Shown: in pieces, positions 1 to 8,815 of the stretch
How the letters are laid out: the number at the start of each line of letters is the position of its first letter
How positions within the stretch are numbered: position 1 is the first letter of the stretch
Assembly: GCA_021845595.1 (NCBI GenBank)
Contig: JAJZVV010000005.1
Span: 1 to 64,000, forward strand
Direction of reading: 5' to 3'
From: Pseudomonadota bacterium
GTDB lineage: Bacteria > Pseudomonadota > Alphaproteobacteria > Acetobacterales > Acetobacteraceae
Length of the DNA stretch: 64,000 nt
Notes under the pieces: generated by a model
What the model was told of the DNA's origin: nothing
Seen by the model: only the letters and a program-made list of their open reading frames with translations
Databases searched by the model: none
Program-made: the position numbers and the translations under genes

Positions 1-112
1 GGCCTTTCCGCGAACCCAGGGCATCCGAACCTCCGGCTTACGACTCCGGAACCCTATGAATCACAGATCAACCCCGCGCCGGAAGCCCCTGATTCCAGTC
101 AGCCTGAAATTG

Positions 113-220
113 CTCTAGCGTCTGTCCGCCGCAGGCGGAATCGCCGGAGGCGGATAAACAGACGCGTCAACAAGGAGCTAGAATCTGTCAGCGCTGCAAT
201 GAAGCGCTGACAGATCCTAG
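113..220. repeat. Pair of CTAG-bounded palindromes
   Basis: Three CTAG tetramers at 115-118, 178-181 and 217-220 bound two hairpins. The first pairs GCGTCTGT (118-125) plus CCGCC with GGCGG plus ACAGACGC (158-165). The second is a perfect 13-bp stem, ATCTGTCAGCGCT (183-195) with AGCGCTGACAGAT (203-215), around a 7-base loop. A similar pair lies at 35865-35994. The last CTAG provides the TAG stop of the minus-strand phosphatase gene. It may act as a terminator or be a dispersed palindromic element; function is not known from sequence. Confidence 0.7.
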
Positions 221-789
221 CGCTCCGACACTTTCGAGTCCGCGAGCAAGGTCCACGCACTGTCCCCCGCCGCCGGCGGGCGGCAGAAGAGCGGTTCGCC
301 GTTCGGTGTCCGGACTTCCGGCGACAGCCCCATTTCGGCGCGCAGCGCACGGAACAGCGCGCCATGCGCCACCACCAGCACCGGCGCCGGACGGGCCAAG
401 GCGCGTCCGAGAGCCGTGACCGCGCGCGCGCGCAGGGCTGCGAACGGCTCGGCACCCTCAGGGGTGGACCGGCCATGGATCCAGTCGGCGAACCAGGCCC
501 CCATGTCCTGACCCTCCTGCACGCCGAAGGCAACCTCGCGCAGGTCCGGTTCGATCAGCGTCGGCAGAGCCAGCGTCGCGGCGACGATGTCCGCGGTGGC
601 GCGGGCGCGGCCGAGGGGGGAGCTCACGATCGAGGCAATACCCACCCCGACGAGCGCCGCCGCCGCCCGGTGCGCCTGCGCGATGCCGGTGCCATTCAGG
701 GGGATATCGACGCTGCCTTGCGACAGGTTGCGGGCATTCCAGTCGGTCTCACCGTGGCGGAGGAACCAGAACGCCGGCGCCGCCAGCAC
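217..789 (-). CDS. Histidine phosphatase family protein (phosphoglycerate mutase-like)
   Basis: A 190-residue cytosolic protein of the histidine phosphatase (dPGM/cobC-like) superfamily. The N-terminal FLRHGETDWN is the phosphate-binding and catalytic RHG motif, SSPLGRARATA is the conserved second arginine region, and VVAHGALFRAL carries the second catalytic His. These features show phosphohydrolase chemistry; the substrate cannot be told. The start is GTG at 789, two bases after the stop of the upstream GST gene, so the two are probably cotranscribed. Its TAG stop lies in the terminal CTAG of a palindromic repeat. Confidence 0.88.
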   Translation of the reverse strand: MLAAPAFWFLRHGETDWNARNLSQGSVDIPLNGTGIAQAHRAAAALVGVGIASIVSSPLGRARATADIVAATLALPTLIEPDLREVAFGVQEGQDMGAWFADWIHGRSTPEGAEPFAALRARAVTALGRALARPAPVLVVAHGALFRALRAEMGLSPEVRTPNGEPLFCRPPAAGDSAWTLLADSKVSER

Positions 790-791
790 GG

Positions 792-1406
792 TCAGGCCAG
801 CCCCTCCTGCTGCATCACCCGCTGTACCGAGGGGCGGGCGAGCATGCGCGCGTAGTGGGCGGCACAGTTCGCCGGCAGCGGCACATTGCGTGCCGTGGCC
901 CAGAATTCGATGTAGAAGGCGACGGTATCGGCGATGGAGAAGGCGCCGGTCACATACTCATTGCCGGCCAGCGTCCGGTCGAGCAGGGCCAGCCCGTTGC
1001 CGAAAATCTCCAGCCCGCGCGCGCGCACCGTCTCCGCGTCACCCTCGCTCGGGGCGAAGCCGACCGGGCGGAACAGACGCGAGAACCCATGCATGTGCGT
1101 GGTCGCGATCAGGTAATCCATCATTTCCAGAGCCCGGACCTGGCTCTCGACGTCGTCGGGCCACAGCCGCGCCTCGGGGTTGGTGCGCGCGAGCCAATAG
1201 GCGATGGCCGGATATTCGGTGAGGATGGAGCCATCGTCGCGCTGCAGCGCCGGCACCTTGGATTTCGGATTGACGGAGGTGTATTCGGCCGCGAACTGTG
1301 CGCCCTCGCGCAGCTTGACGAGTTGGGTCTCGTACGGTTTGCCGATCTCCTCGAGCAGCACGTGGATGCCGATCGAACACGCCCCCGGCGAATAGAAGAG
1401 CTTCAT
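792..1406 (-). CDS. Glutathione S-transferase family protein
   Basis: A 204-residue GST. The N-terminal thioredoxin-like domain begins KLFYSPGACSIGIHVLLEEI, resembling the beta-class pattern with SPGACS near the glutathione site, and continues through NPKSKVPAL (cis-Pro) to an all-alpha C-terminal domain. It should conjugate glutathione to small electrophiles or act as a thiol-dependent isomerase; substrate is unknown. The ATG at 1406 is preceded by a strong AGGGGGG ribosome site, so the longer upstream reading frame is not used. Followed 2 bases later by the histidine phosphatase gene. Confidence 0.88.
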   Translation of the reverse strand: MKLFYSPGACSIGIHVLLEEIGKPYETQLVKLREGAQFAAEYTSVNPKSKVPALQRDDGSILTEYPAIAYWLARTNPEARLWPDDVESQVRALEMMDYLIATTHMHGFSRLFRPVGFAPSEGDAETVRARGLEIFGNGLALLDRTLAGNEYVTGAFSIADTVAFYIEFWATARNVPLPANCAAHYARMLARPSVQRVMQQEGLA

Positions 1407-1429
1407 GGTCACGTCCCCCCTTGAATGGC

Positions 1430-2362
1430 TCAGTCGAACAGCGAGCTCACCGAGGATTCGTCGCTGATCCGGCGCATCGCCTCGGCGAGCAGCGGCGCGA
1501 TGGTGAGCTGGCGTATATTCTGCGCCACCCGCACCGCCTCGGTGGCGAGGATGCTGTCGGTGGCTGTCATCATCTTGATCGGGCTGGACGCGATGCGCGC
1601 GACCGCCCCGCCCGAGAGCACGCCGTGGGTGACATAGACGCTCGCCGAGGTCGCCCCGCGCGCGATGAGCGCTTCGGCGGCGTTGCACAGCGTGCCGCCG
1701 GAATCGACGATGTCATCGGCGAGAATGCAATCCCGCCCGGAGACGTCGCCGATCACGTTCATCACTTCGGAGACCCCGGCGCGCTCGCGGCGCTTGTCGA
1801 TGATGGCGAGATCGCAGTTCAGCCGCGTCGCCAGCGCGCGCGCGCGGACCACGCCACCGACATCGGGTGAGACGATCATGATGTCGCGGCCGGCGAAGCG
1901 CTCCTGGATGTCGCGCGCGAACAGGGGCGCGGCGTAAAGATTGTCCACGGGGATGTCGAAGAAGCCCTGGATCTGCCCGGCATGGAGGTCCATGGTCAGC
2001 ACCCGGTTGGCGCCGGCCTCGGCGATCAGGTTGGCGACCAGCTTGGCGCTGATCGGCGTGCGCGGGCCGGATTTCCGATCCTGGCGGGCATAGCCGAAAT
2101 AGGGGATCACCGCCGTCGCCCGCCGCGCCGAGCCGCGGCGCAGCGCATCCAGCGTGATCAGAAGCTCCATCAGATTGTCGTTGGCCGGGTAGGAGGTCGA
2201 CTGGACCACGAACACGTCTTCGCCGCGGACGTTCTCCTGGATCTCGACGAACACTTCCATGTCCGCGAACCGGCGCACCGAGGCGCGGGTCAGCGGCAGG
2301 TTGAGCGCGGCGGCGACCGCTTCGGCCAGCGCCCGGTTGCTGTTGCAGGCGATGATCTTCAT
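1430..2362 (-). CDS. prs: Ribose-phosphate pyrophosphokinase
   Basis: Makes PRPP from ribose 5-phosphate and ATP for nucleotide, histidine and tryptophan synthesis. The 310-residue protein has normal family length (E. coli 315). Visible signatures are [10 protein letters not shown], the metal/ATP site [23 protein letters not shown] and the PRPP loop region [12 protein letters not shown], which replaces the common DxIDTAGT form. The ATG at 2362 opens with MKIIACNSN, typical for the family. It lies 23 bases upstream of the GST gene on the same strand. Confidence 0.96.
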   Translation of the reverse strand: MKIIACNSNRALAEAVAAALNLPLTRASVRRFADMEVFVEIQENVRGEDVFVVQSTSYPANDNLMELLITLDALRRGSARRATAVIPYFGYARQDRKSGPRTPISAKLVANLIAEAGANRVLTMDLHAGQIQGFFDIPVDNLYAAPLFARDIQERFAGRDIMIVSPDVGGVVRARALATRLNCDLAIIDKRRERAGVSEVMNVIGDVSGRDCILADDIVDSGGTLCNAAEALIARGATSASVYVTHGVLSGGAVARIASSPIKMMTATDSILATEAVRVAQNIRQLTIAPLLAEAMRRISDESSVSSLFD

Positions 2363-2476
2363 GCGGCGGGCTTCATGCGCGTGCGTCCCCGATCGCCAGC
2401 GCGGCGGGGAGCCGCCGTCCGGGCGGATGCGTTCTAACAATGCGACGGGACCGTGTCCAACCGATCCGCGTGCGAC

Positions 2477-3385
2477 TCATGGTGCCTTGGCGGGATCGGG
2501 CGGAGTGCGCCCGCCGGTCTGCTTGAGGATCATGTCCTTGATCCCCGCCGCCGCCTGCTGCGCGACGACCAGCGCGACATCCCCCCAGTGCGGCCCGATC
2601 GAGCCTGCCGGCACGTCGTTCACCTGGATGACACGGCCGAGATCGTGCCCGGCCGCATCGTTCACGGCCCACTGGATCTCGACCCGCTGGCTTCCGTCGG
2701 GGGTCGTGCCGGTCCGAACCTCGCCGGAGACGATGAAATCGGCCCCCTCCGCACTCTCCTGCACCTGCTCGCCGAGCGTGGGCAGTTGCCGGCGGAGTTG
2801 CAGCGCGAGGGCGTTGTTGCCATCGCCCGGCGCGCCGCGGACCCCGAGCACCGCCACCCGGGCCGGACGGTTGTAGAGGCTGTTCGGATCGCTCTGCTTC
2901 CGGGCCGCGTCGATGCTGGTCAGGAGTTCAGCGATCTTGGGCGCCGCCTCGCTCGCGGCCGCCGTCAGCGTCGTTGACGCGCCCGCCTGCCATACCGCTG
3001 GCGCGACCGGCGCGCCGCGCACCTCGCCCTGCGCCGCGCCGGCCGGGTCGAGCACGGTGAACCGCGGCACGATGCCCATGGCGCCGGGTTCGGCGCCGAT
3101 CATCAATCGCCAATCCCCGGCGCGCGCCGGCTGCGCCACCGCCGGCACTTCGGCGGCGACCAGGGCGGTGGCGACCGCCGTGGCGAGGTCCACCGCCGCA
3201 GGGCCGGCCATCACGTCGGGCGCTGGTGCCACCACGTCGAGCCGCGCCGGCGGCGGTGCGGCCAGCCGGCCGCCCAGCGCACCGGGGTGGCCGGCAAAGG
3301 GCTGCGGCGCGGCGGCGCACCCGCCAAGGACGAAAAGCCCCAGCAGGGCGCTGCCCGCCCGCATGTCGCGCCCCATGCCCCTCAT
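2477..3385 (-). CDS. Predicted lipoprotein of unknown function
   Basis: A 302-residue protein with a lipoprotein signal: basic start, hydrophobic LLGLFVLGGC, lipobox Cys at residue 23. The mature part is Ala/Pro-rich, then holds an alpha/beta region with RVAVLGVRGAPGDGNNALA and EGADFIVSGEVRTGTTPDG, which resembles lipoproteins that present a stress- or penicillin-binding-cofactor-like fold, but I cannot name the family. The chosen ATG at 3385 overlaps the stop of pgeF (ATGA), making it the last gene of the hldD-lgt-midA-pgeF operon; Lgt, encoded in the same operon, is the enzyme that would lipidate it. Confidence 0.75.
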   Translation of the reverse strand: MRGMGRDMRAGSALLGLFVLGGCAAAPQPFAGHPGALGGRLAAPPPARLDVVAPAPDVMAGPAAVDLATAVATALVAAEVPAVAQPARAGDWRLMIGAEPGAMGIVPRFTVLDPAGAAQGEVRGAPVAPAVWQAGASTTLTAAASEAAPKIAELLTSIDAARKQSDPNSLYNRPARVAVLGVRGAPGDGNNALALQLRRQLPTLGEQVQESAEGADFIVSGEVRTGTTPDGSQRVEIQWAVNDAAGHDLGRVIQVNDVPAGSIGPHWGDVALVVAQQAAAGIKDMILKQTGGRTPPDPAKAP

Positions 3386-4143
3386 CCCGCGACGATCGAA
3401 ATCTGATGGCCGATCGGCCCGCCTCCCGTGAGGGTGCGCCGGCGATGGCTGAAGAAACGGTCCGGCTCGGCGCAGGTATCGGCGGCGGCGGCCCGGCACG
3501 CGCCGACGCCCGCATGGGCGAGCCGCGCCGCGCAGTATCCGCGCAGGTCGAACTGCCAGTGTCCCGGCCGCCCGGGCCGCAGGAATGCCTCGCCGTCGGC
3601 GCCGGCTGCCAGCACCGCGGCGTGGAGATCGGCGCCGACCTCGTAGGAGTCCTGGCCGATGCACGGCCCGATGGCGGCGACGATCCGGGCGCGTTCGGCA
3701 CCGAGGCCGACCATCGCCGCCACCGTTGCCTCCAGCACGCCGGCGACGGCGCCGCGCCAGCCGGCATGGGCCGCCCCGATCACACCGGCGCTGGCGTCGG
3801 CGAAGACGACCGGCGCGCAATCAGCGGTCACGATGCCGAGGGCGACACCAGGCGTCCGGCAGACCATCGCGTCCGCCCGCGGCCCGGCGCCGGCGGCCCA
3901 TGGCGCGTCCACCGTCACGACCTCGATCCCATGCACCTGCGTGAGCCCGACGAGTGTGTCCGGGTCGGTGCCGACGGCACGGGCAGCGCGGGCGCGGTTT
4001 TCGCGGACGGCGGCAGGATCGTCGGCGCCCGAAAGGCTGCAGTTGAGGCTGGCATAGGGCCCGAGCGAGATGCCGCCGTGGCGGGTGAAGAAACCATGCG
4101 GTGCCGGCAGGTCGGGGCAGGTGAGGGGAGCGGGGGCGGTCAC
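3382..4143 (-). CDS. pgeF: Peptidoglycan editing factor PgeF (laccase-domain, YfiH family)
   Basis: A 253-residue multicopper-oxidase-like/PgeF family protein. It carries the three conserved metal-site segments: TQVHG, the TADCAPVVFAD cysteine segment and AAHAGWRG. PgeF in E. coli removes wrongly incorporated residues from peptidoglycan precursors; relatives also show purine nucleoside phosphorylase activity. The GTG at 4143 overlaps the upstream stop as GTGA and begins right before the conserved part; an ATG at 4182 is also in frame but would overlap midA by 43 bases. Confidence 0.88.
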   Translation of the reverse strand: MTAPAPLTCPDLPAPHGFFTRHGGISLGPYASLNCSLSGADDPAAVRENRARAARAVGTDPDTLVGLTQVHGIEVVTVDAPWAAGAGPRADAMVCRTPGVALGIVTADCAPVVFADASAGVIGAAHAGWRGAVAGVLEATVAAMVGLGAERARIVAAIGPCIGQDSYEVGADLHAAVLAAGADGEAFLRPGRPGHWQFDLRGYCAARLAHAGVGACRAAAADTCAEPDRFFSHRRRTLTGGGPIGHQISIVAG

Positions 4144-5117
4144 GGCTCGAACCCCGGCGGGGTGGGCAGCGCCGGTGGGCACAGGGCGAGCGCCTTGAAC
4201 AGGCTGCCCATGCGGTCGGGCTCGGCCAGCCGCTGCGCCGCCTCGATCAGCGCCGCCGCCCGGGCCGGACCGGCACCGCGCGCCAGGGCGTGGCTGCGCG
4301 GGTAGAGGCCGAGGCGGGTGAGGAACTTCCCCTGCGCCAGCGGACCATGAACGGCGGCGCCGGCGGCGGTGGCCGCATCGGCCATGGCGCCGAAATCGAC
4401 ATGGGCGGTGAGGTCCGCCTCTCCCGGCCGCGCCAGCGGATCGGCCGGCTGCCGTCCGCGCAGCGCCTGCAGGCTCTCGCCCGGCGCGAAGCTGGCCGGG
4501 CCATAATCGATGATCAGCGCCGCGCCGCCGTGCGCTACTACGCGCCCCGCGAGGGCCGCGGCCACCGAGCGCGCCGCCTCGCCGATCTCCATCACCTGAC
4601 CCTCTGCCGCCGGCGGCAGGTTGGGTGGGGCGGCGGCTGGACGCTCATGAAACCGTCCGTCCCCGACGAAGCGCTCCGTCCACCCTGTGCCGCGACGAAC
4701 GAAGTGGCGGATCGGCAGGGCGTCGAGGAACTCGTTGGCGAAGAGAATGAAGGGCGACGGAGGCAGGTCCGCGACGCTGTCGATCCAGGTTGCGTCCGGC
4801 AGGCGTTCGGCCTGCAGCGCCCGCAACCGTGGCGAGGACTCGATCAGAACGAGGCGCAATGCCGCGGCGAAATCCGGCGCGGCCTGCCGCAGCGCACGCA
4901 GCGCGTCCGCCATCAGCGTGCCGCGACCGGGGCCGGCCTCGGCTAGAACCACGGGAACGGGCCGCGCCATCTGCTCCCACACGACCGCCGCCCAGAGCCC
5001 GAGCAGTTCGCCGAAGACCTGGCTGATCTCGGGCGCGGTCGTGAAGTCTGAATAGGGATCGTGCGTGGCGTAGTACCCGGCATTGGCCCGCGCCATGAAG
5101 TGATCGAGCCGGTCCAT
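4140..5117 (-). CDS. SAM-dependent methyltransferase, MidA/NDUFAF7 family
   Basis: A 325-residue class I methyltransferase. YSDFTTAPEISQVFGE near the start, the SAM-binding LAEAGPGRGTLMADALRA and LFANEFLDALPIR are diagnostic of the NDUFAF7 (MidA) family. The mitochondrial member symmetrically dimethylates an arginine of complex I subunit NDUFS2, so a role in respiratory complex I maturation is plausible but inferred. Its ATG overlaps the lgt stop by one base and its stop overlaps pgeF, placing it inside the operon. Confidence 0.88.
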   Translation of the reverse strand: MDRLDHFMARANAGYYATHDPYSDFTTAPEISQVFGELLGLWAAVVWEQMARPVPVVLAEAGPGRGTLMADALRALRQAAPDFAAALRLVLIESSPRLRALQAERLPDATWIDSVADLPPSPFILFANEFLDALPIRHFVRRGTGWTERFVGDGRFHERPAAAPPNLPPAAEGQVMEIGEAARSVAAALAGRVVAHGGAALIIDYGPASFAPGESLQALRGRQPADPLARPGEADLTAHVDFGAMADAATAAGAAVHGPLAQGKFLTRLGLYPRSHALARGAGPARAAALIEAAQRLAEPDRMGSLFKALALCPPALPTPPGFEP

Positions 5118-5929
5118 CAGGCCGCCATGGGCGCACGGCGCGCCGCGTGCAGCATCAGCGCAAGGCCCGCCACCAGCATCGGCAGGCTCAGCAGCTGGCC
5201 CATGGTCGCGCCGGCCCAGAGATAGCCAAGGAAGGCGTCCGGCTGGCGGAAGAACTCGCCGCTGATCCGCGCCATCGCATAGGCGGCGAGGAATGCGCCG
5301 CTCAGCAGCCCGGGCCTGGCCCGCACGCCGGCGCTGCTCGCGAGGCCGTACAGCAGGACGAAGAGCGCGATGCCCTCAAGCCCGGCCTGGTAGAGCTGGC
5401 TCGGGTGGCGTGGCACGGGACCGGCGGCGGGGAAGACCATCGCCCAGGGCAGCCACTCCGGCGCCGGGCGGCCCCACAGCTCGCCATTGATGAAGTTCGC
5501 GATCCGTCCGAGCCCGAGCCCGATCGGCACACAGACCGCCAGTCGGTCGGCGAACCCGAGCAGGGGCAGGCGCTCGCGCCGCGCGAACAGGATGACGGCC
5601 GTGGTGACGCCGAGCGCGCCGCCATGGAAGCTCATCCCGCCCTGCCAGACGGCGACGATCTCGAGCGGATGGGCCAGGAAATAGTGCGGCTGGTAGAACA
5701 GGACGTAGCCGAGCCGCCCGCCGAACACGACGCCGAGCGTCGCCCAGGTGAGGAAATCGTCCACCTGCTCCTGGCTCGCCACCGCCGGCGGGGCCAGCAC
5801 GAGGCGGCGAAGCAGCCGCCAGCCGAGCACCAGCCCAACGATATAGGCCAGCGCATACCAGCGGATCGCCAGCGGTCCGAGGTGCACCAGCACTGGATCG
5901 AACTGGGGAAACAGCAAAACCGGGATCAT
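5117..5929 (-). CDS. lgt: Prolipoprotein diacylglyceryl transferase
   Basis: A 270-residue polytopic inner-membrane enzyme that transfers diacylglyceryl from phosphatidylglycerol to the lipobox cysteine of prolipoproteins. Hallmarks: IRWYALAYIVG, GGRLGYVLFY, MSFHGGALG (the HGG motif), the Lgt signature GRIANFINGELWGRP and RHPSQLYQA. Several hydrophobic helices run through the sequence. The start overlaps the hldD stop (ATGA), and it is followed by midA, so expression is probably coupled to LPS-heptose synthesis. Confidence 0.96.
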   Translation of the reverse strand: MIPVLLFPQFDPVLVHLGPLAIRWYALAYIVGLVLGWRLLRRLVLAPPAVASQEQVDDFLTWATLGVVFGGRLGYVLFYQPHYFLAHPLEIVAVWQGGMSFHGGALGVTTAVILFARRERLPLLGFADRLAVCVPIGLGLGRIANFINGELWGRPAPEWLPWAMVFPAAGPVPRHPSQLYQAGLEGIALFVLLYGLASSAGVRARPGLLSGAFLAAYAMARISGEFFRQPDAFLGYLWAGATMGQLLSLPMLVAGLALMLHAARRAPMAA

Positions 5930-6903
5930 CGGTAGGGATCGGCCCGGAGATGGTCCTGGATGTAGCGGCGCACGCCTTCCTCGAGCGGGGTGAACGCCGC
6001 GCCATAGCCGGCCGCGCGCAGCCGGTCGAGCCGCGCCTCGGTGAACGACTGATACTGGCCGCGCAGGGCCTCGGGCATGTCGACGAAGCTTACCGCTTCG
6101 GCGCGATCCATCGCCCGGCAGACGGCGTGGGCGAGATCGAGATAGGTCCGCGCGGTGCCGGTGCCGACATTGAACAGCCCTTGCGCCGCCGGCGTGTCCA
6201 GCAGCCAGAGCAGCACGGCGACCACGTCGCCGACCCAGATGAAGTCGCGCCGCTGCTCCCCGTCCGCCAGACCCGGCCGGTCGGACCGGAACAGGCGCGG
6301 CGCATTGCCGGCGGCCACCTCGTCGTACTTGACCTTGACGACCGAAATCATCGACCCCTTATGGTACTCGTTCGGGCCGTAGACATTGAAAAACTTGAGT
6401 CCGGCCCATTGCGGCGGCAGCCGGGCGCGCTCGTCGCGGCGGCGCGCGACCCAGAGGTCGAACGCGAGTTTGCTCCAGCCGTAGAGGTTATGGGGGCGCA
6501 GGCGGCGCAGATAGGCCAGCGAGGACTCGTCGTCGAACCCGGCGGCACCATCGCCGTAGGTGGCGGCCGAGGAGGCATAGACGAAGCGCACCGCGTGGGC
6601 CGCGCACCACTCCCACAGCCGCTGCGACAGCGCGACGTTGCTGGCCCAGACGAGATCGCCGTCGCGCGCGGTGGTCTGGCTGACAGCGCCGAGATGGAAC
6701 ACCATCTCTATCGGCGGGCGGGTGGCGAGGAATCCGTCCAGCTCGTCCGGTGCGACGATGGCGTCGGGCGGATGCCGAGCGAGGTTGCGCCACTTGCCGT
6801 CGCTGCGCAGCCGGTCGACAACGACGGCCTCGAGCCCGCGGGCGGCCAAGGCCGCGTGAAGGTTGGAGCCGATGAATCCGGCGCCGCCGGTGATCAGGAT
6901 CAT
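5926..6903 (-). CDS. hldD: ADP-L-glycero-D-manno-heptose 6-epimerase
   Basis: A 325-residue extended short-chain dehydrogenase. It begins MILITGGAGFIGSN (NADP-binding Rossmann loop), has the YGWSK catalytic Tyr/Lys segment, and the heptose-epimerase pattern FFNVYGPNEYHKGSMISV. The enzyme converts ADP-D-glycero-D-manno-heptose into the L,D form used in the LPS inner core. First gene of the overlapping minus-strand operon with lgt, midA, pgeF and a lipoprotein; it is divergent from ubiK with 72 bases between them. Confidence 0.93.
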   Translation of the reverse strand: MILITGGAGFIGSNLHAALAARGLEAVVVDRLRSDGKWRNLARHPPDAIVAPDELDGFLATRPPIEMVFHLGAVSQTTARDGDLVWASNVALSQRLWEWCAAHAVRFVYASSAATYGDGAAGFDDESSLAYLRRLRPHNLYGWSKLAFDLWVARRRDERARLPPQWAGLKFFNVYGPNEYHKGSMISVVKVKYDEVAAGNAPRLFRSDRPGLADGEQRRDFIWVGDVVAVLLWLLDTPAAQGLFNVGTGTARTYLDLAHAVCRAMDRAEAVSFVDMPEALRGQYQSFTEARLDRLRAAGYGAAFTPLEEGVRRYIQDHLRADPYR

Positions 6904-6975
6904 GGCGGCGGGTTATACGGGCTGCGGCGTCGGCGCGAAAGCGTGGCGGCCGAGCCCCGACGAGAGGATAAGCCA

Positions 6976-7281
6976 ATGAGTGAGCGCACGCGGTTGTTTG
7001 ACGATCTGGCCGGGGTCGCGGGAGGTGCCGTCTCGGCCCTGCTCGGCCTGCGCGACGAGGCCGAGGCGCTGGCGCGGGCGCGCATCGACGAGGCGCTCCG
7101 CCGGCTGGAGGTTGTGCGTCGCGACGAGATCGAGGCGCTGGCCGAGCTGGCCGCCAACGCGCGCGCCGGGCAGGAGCAGGCCGAGCACGAGCTCGCGGCC
7201 TTGCGCACCCGGCTGGCCGCCCTTGAGGCCCGCGTCGCGCGGTTGGAGCCGGCGGCCGACGAGGTCCCGCCAGAGCTCTGA
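6976..7281 (+). CDS. ubiK: Accessory factor UbiK family protein
   Basis: A 101-residue protein of the BMFP/YqiC family. After a short N-terminal helix (RLFDDLAGVAGGAVSAL) the C-terminal half is a coiled coil ending ALRTRLAALEARVARLE, the usual UbiK layout. In enterobacteria UbiK supports the late steps of aerobic ubiquinone synthesis with UbiJ. The ATG at 6976 is the first possible start of the conserved domain. A short hairpin follows the stop. A COQ9-like gene lies 1.5 kb downstream. Confidence 0.85.
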   Translation: MSERTRLFDDLAGVAGGAVSALLGLRDEAEALARARIDEALRRLEVVRRDEIEALAELAANARAGQEQAEHELAALRTRLAALEARVARLEPAADEVPPEL

Positions 7282-7284
7282 GAT

Positions 7285-7308
7285 CGCCCGCGCTCCGAGG
7301 CGCGGGCG
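7285..7308 (+). terminator. Hairpin after ubiK
   Basis: CGCCCGCGC (7285-7293) pairs with GCGCGGGCG (7300-7308) around a 6-base loop, three bases past the ubiK stop. There is no T-run, so intrinsic termination would be weak; it may only protect the transcript end. Confidence 0.4.
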
Positions 7309-7461
7309 GAGCCGCGCCGAGCGCCGCGATGCTGCGATGCAGCAAAGCTTGCAGCGCTATGGTGCCGACCATTAGGGTGGTTGCCGCGATGGGGTCGGAT
7401 TCCGGCCTCCGATTCGGTTCCCGGCCTGTCGCACGGCCTTCCTCTTCACGGGAGACCCATC

Positions 7462-7965
7462 ATGACCCTCCTCACCGCTTCCAGTCCGGAACGGGCCGCC
7501 AATCCCCTAGACACGGTCGAGCAGATCATCGCCGCCAACGACTGGGCGTTCGACCGGCGCAGCGAATCTGAAATGGCCGCCGAGGCGCCGGGCAAATGGT
7601 GCGACTACGGGCTCTATTTCAGCTGGTCGCACGAGATCAGTGCGATGCATTTCACCTGCGCTTTCGACCTGAAAGTCCCCGAGCGCCGGCGCAGCGCTCT
7701 GTACGAGCTCCTGGCGCTGGCCAATGAGCGGCTGTGGATCGGCCATTTCAGCATGGACAGCGACGACGGCATGCCGGTTTTCCGTCATGCGGTGTTGCTG
7801 CGCGGCGCGGGGAGCGCCTCCTCGGAAAGTCTCGAGGACATGGTGGACATCGCCATCACCGAGTGCGAGCGCTTCTTCCCCGCGTTCCAGTTCGTGCTCT
7901 GGGGTGGCAAGGCGCCGGCCGACGCGCTGCAGGCGGCGATGCTTGACTGCGTCGGCGAGGCGTGA
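7462..7965 (+). CDS. YbjN domain-containing protein
   Basis: A 167-residue soluble protein matching the alphaproteobacterial YbjN family, whose fold resembles type III secretion chaperones. Typical segments are EQIIAANDWAFDR, WCDYGLYFSWS and FRHAVLLRG, with LSM-like acidic surroundings. Molecular role is unknown. The ATG at 7462 follows a GGAGA ribosome site; a longer in-frame opening upstream lacks support. It ends 10 bases before proC, so the two are likely cotranscribed, the usual arrangement in this class. Confidence 0.85.
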   Translation: MTLLTASSPERAANPLDTVEQIIAANDWAFDRRSESEMAAEAPGKWCDYGLYFSWSHEISAMHFTCAFDLKVPERRRSALYELLALANERLWIGHFSMDSDDGMPVFRHAVLLRGAGSASSESLEDMVDIAITECERFFPAFQFVLWGGKAPADALQAAMLDCVGEA

Positions 7966-7975
7966 GCGAGGCCCG

Positions 7976-8785
7976 ATGAGCGCGGCGCCCGCGCTCCCGC
8001 CGGTCCTGCTGCTCGGTTGCGGGCGCATGGGCGGCGCGCTGCTCGCCGGCTGGCGGGCGCGCGGCTTGGCGCAGGCGGTGGTCGTCGATCCTGCGCTGCC
8101 GGGCGTCGCGGCACCCGGGATCGCGGTCTATGGCGGTCTCGACGAGGTGCCGGGCGATTTCGTTCCCGGCGCGGTGGTGCTTGCCGTCAAGCCGCAGATG
8201 GCGGCCACGACCCTGCCTGCCTGCCGCCGGTTTGCCGGCCGTGCCGTGTTTCTCTCGATCATGGCCGGCCGGACCATCGCCGGCATGCGCGACCTGCTCG
8301 GCGGGGCGGCGGCGGTGGTGCGGGCGATGCCGAATACCCCGGCGGCGATCGGCCAGGGGGTCAGCGTTGCCTGCGCCGGCCCCGGCGTCGATGCTGCCGG
8401 GCAGGCGCTCTGCGATGCGCTGCTCGCCGCGGGCGGTGCGGTCGCCTGGGTCGAAGCGGAAGCCGATCTCGATGCCGTCACGGCGGTCTCCGGCAGTGGC
8501 CCGGCCTACGTGTTCCTGCTCGCCGAACTGATGGAGCGGGCGGCGATCGAGCAGGGGCTCGCGCCGTCCCTCGCGCGGCTGCTGGCGCGGCGCACGGTTG
8601 CTGGCGCCGGGGCGCTGATGGCGGCGAGCGGCGAGGATGCGGCGGCGCTGCGCCGGTCGGTGACGAGCCCGAACGGCACCACCGAGCGCGCGCTCGGGGT
8701 GCTGATGGCCGAAACCGCCTGGCCGGCGCTGGTCTCGCAGGCCATCGCCGCGGCCACCGAGCGGTCGCGGGAACTGGCGTCATGA
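7976..8785 (+). CDS. proC: Pyrroline-5-carboxylate reductase
   Basis: Last step of proline synthesis: reduces pyrroline-5-carboxylate with NAD(P)H. The 269-residue protein has the N-terminal nucleotide-binding LLLGCGRMGGALL, AVKPQMA, the RAMPNTPAAIGQG segment and the C-terminal signature region VSGSGPAYVFLLAELM with SVTSPNGTTERAL (Asn in place of the more usual Gly). Start ATG at 7976 sits 10 bases after the YbjN gene. Confidence 0.95.
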   Translation: MSAAPALPPVLLLGCGRMGGALLAGWRARGLAQAVVVDPALPGVAAPGIAVYGGLDEVPGDFVPGAVVLAVKPQMAATTLPACRRFAGRAVFLSIMAGRTIAGMRDLLGGAAAVVRAMPNTPAAIGQGVSVACAGPGVDAAGQALCDALLAAGGAVAWVEAEADLDAVTAVSGSGPAYVFLLAELMERAAIEQGLAPSLARLLARRTVAGAGALMAASGEDAAALRRSVTSPNGTTERALGVLMAETAWPALVSQAIAAATERSRELAS

Positions 8786-8815
8786 AGGCCGGGCGCAGCC
8801 GGCGAGGATGGTGCC

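Noticed and set aside
1-110. A tRNA-like segment on the minus strand (anticodon-arm-like TCCGG/CCGGA stem and a TTCGGAT T-loop-like string) and an open plus-strand frame from 1 to 210.
   Set aside because: The T-stem does not pair, the loop has the wrong length and no acceptor stem forms, so it is not a functional tRNA. The plus-strand frame runs straight into palindromic repeats and encodes an Arg-rich low-complexity tail, so it is not supported as a gene.
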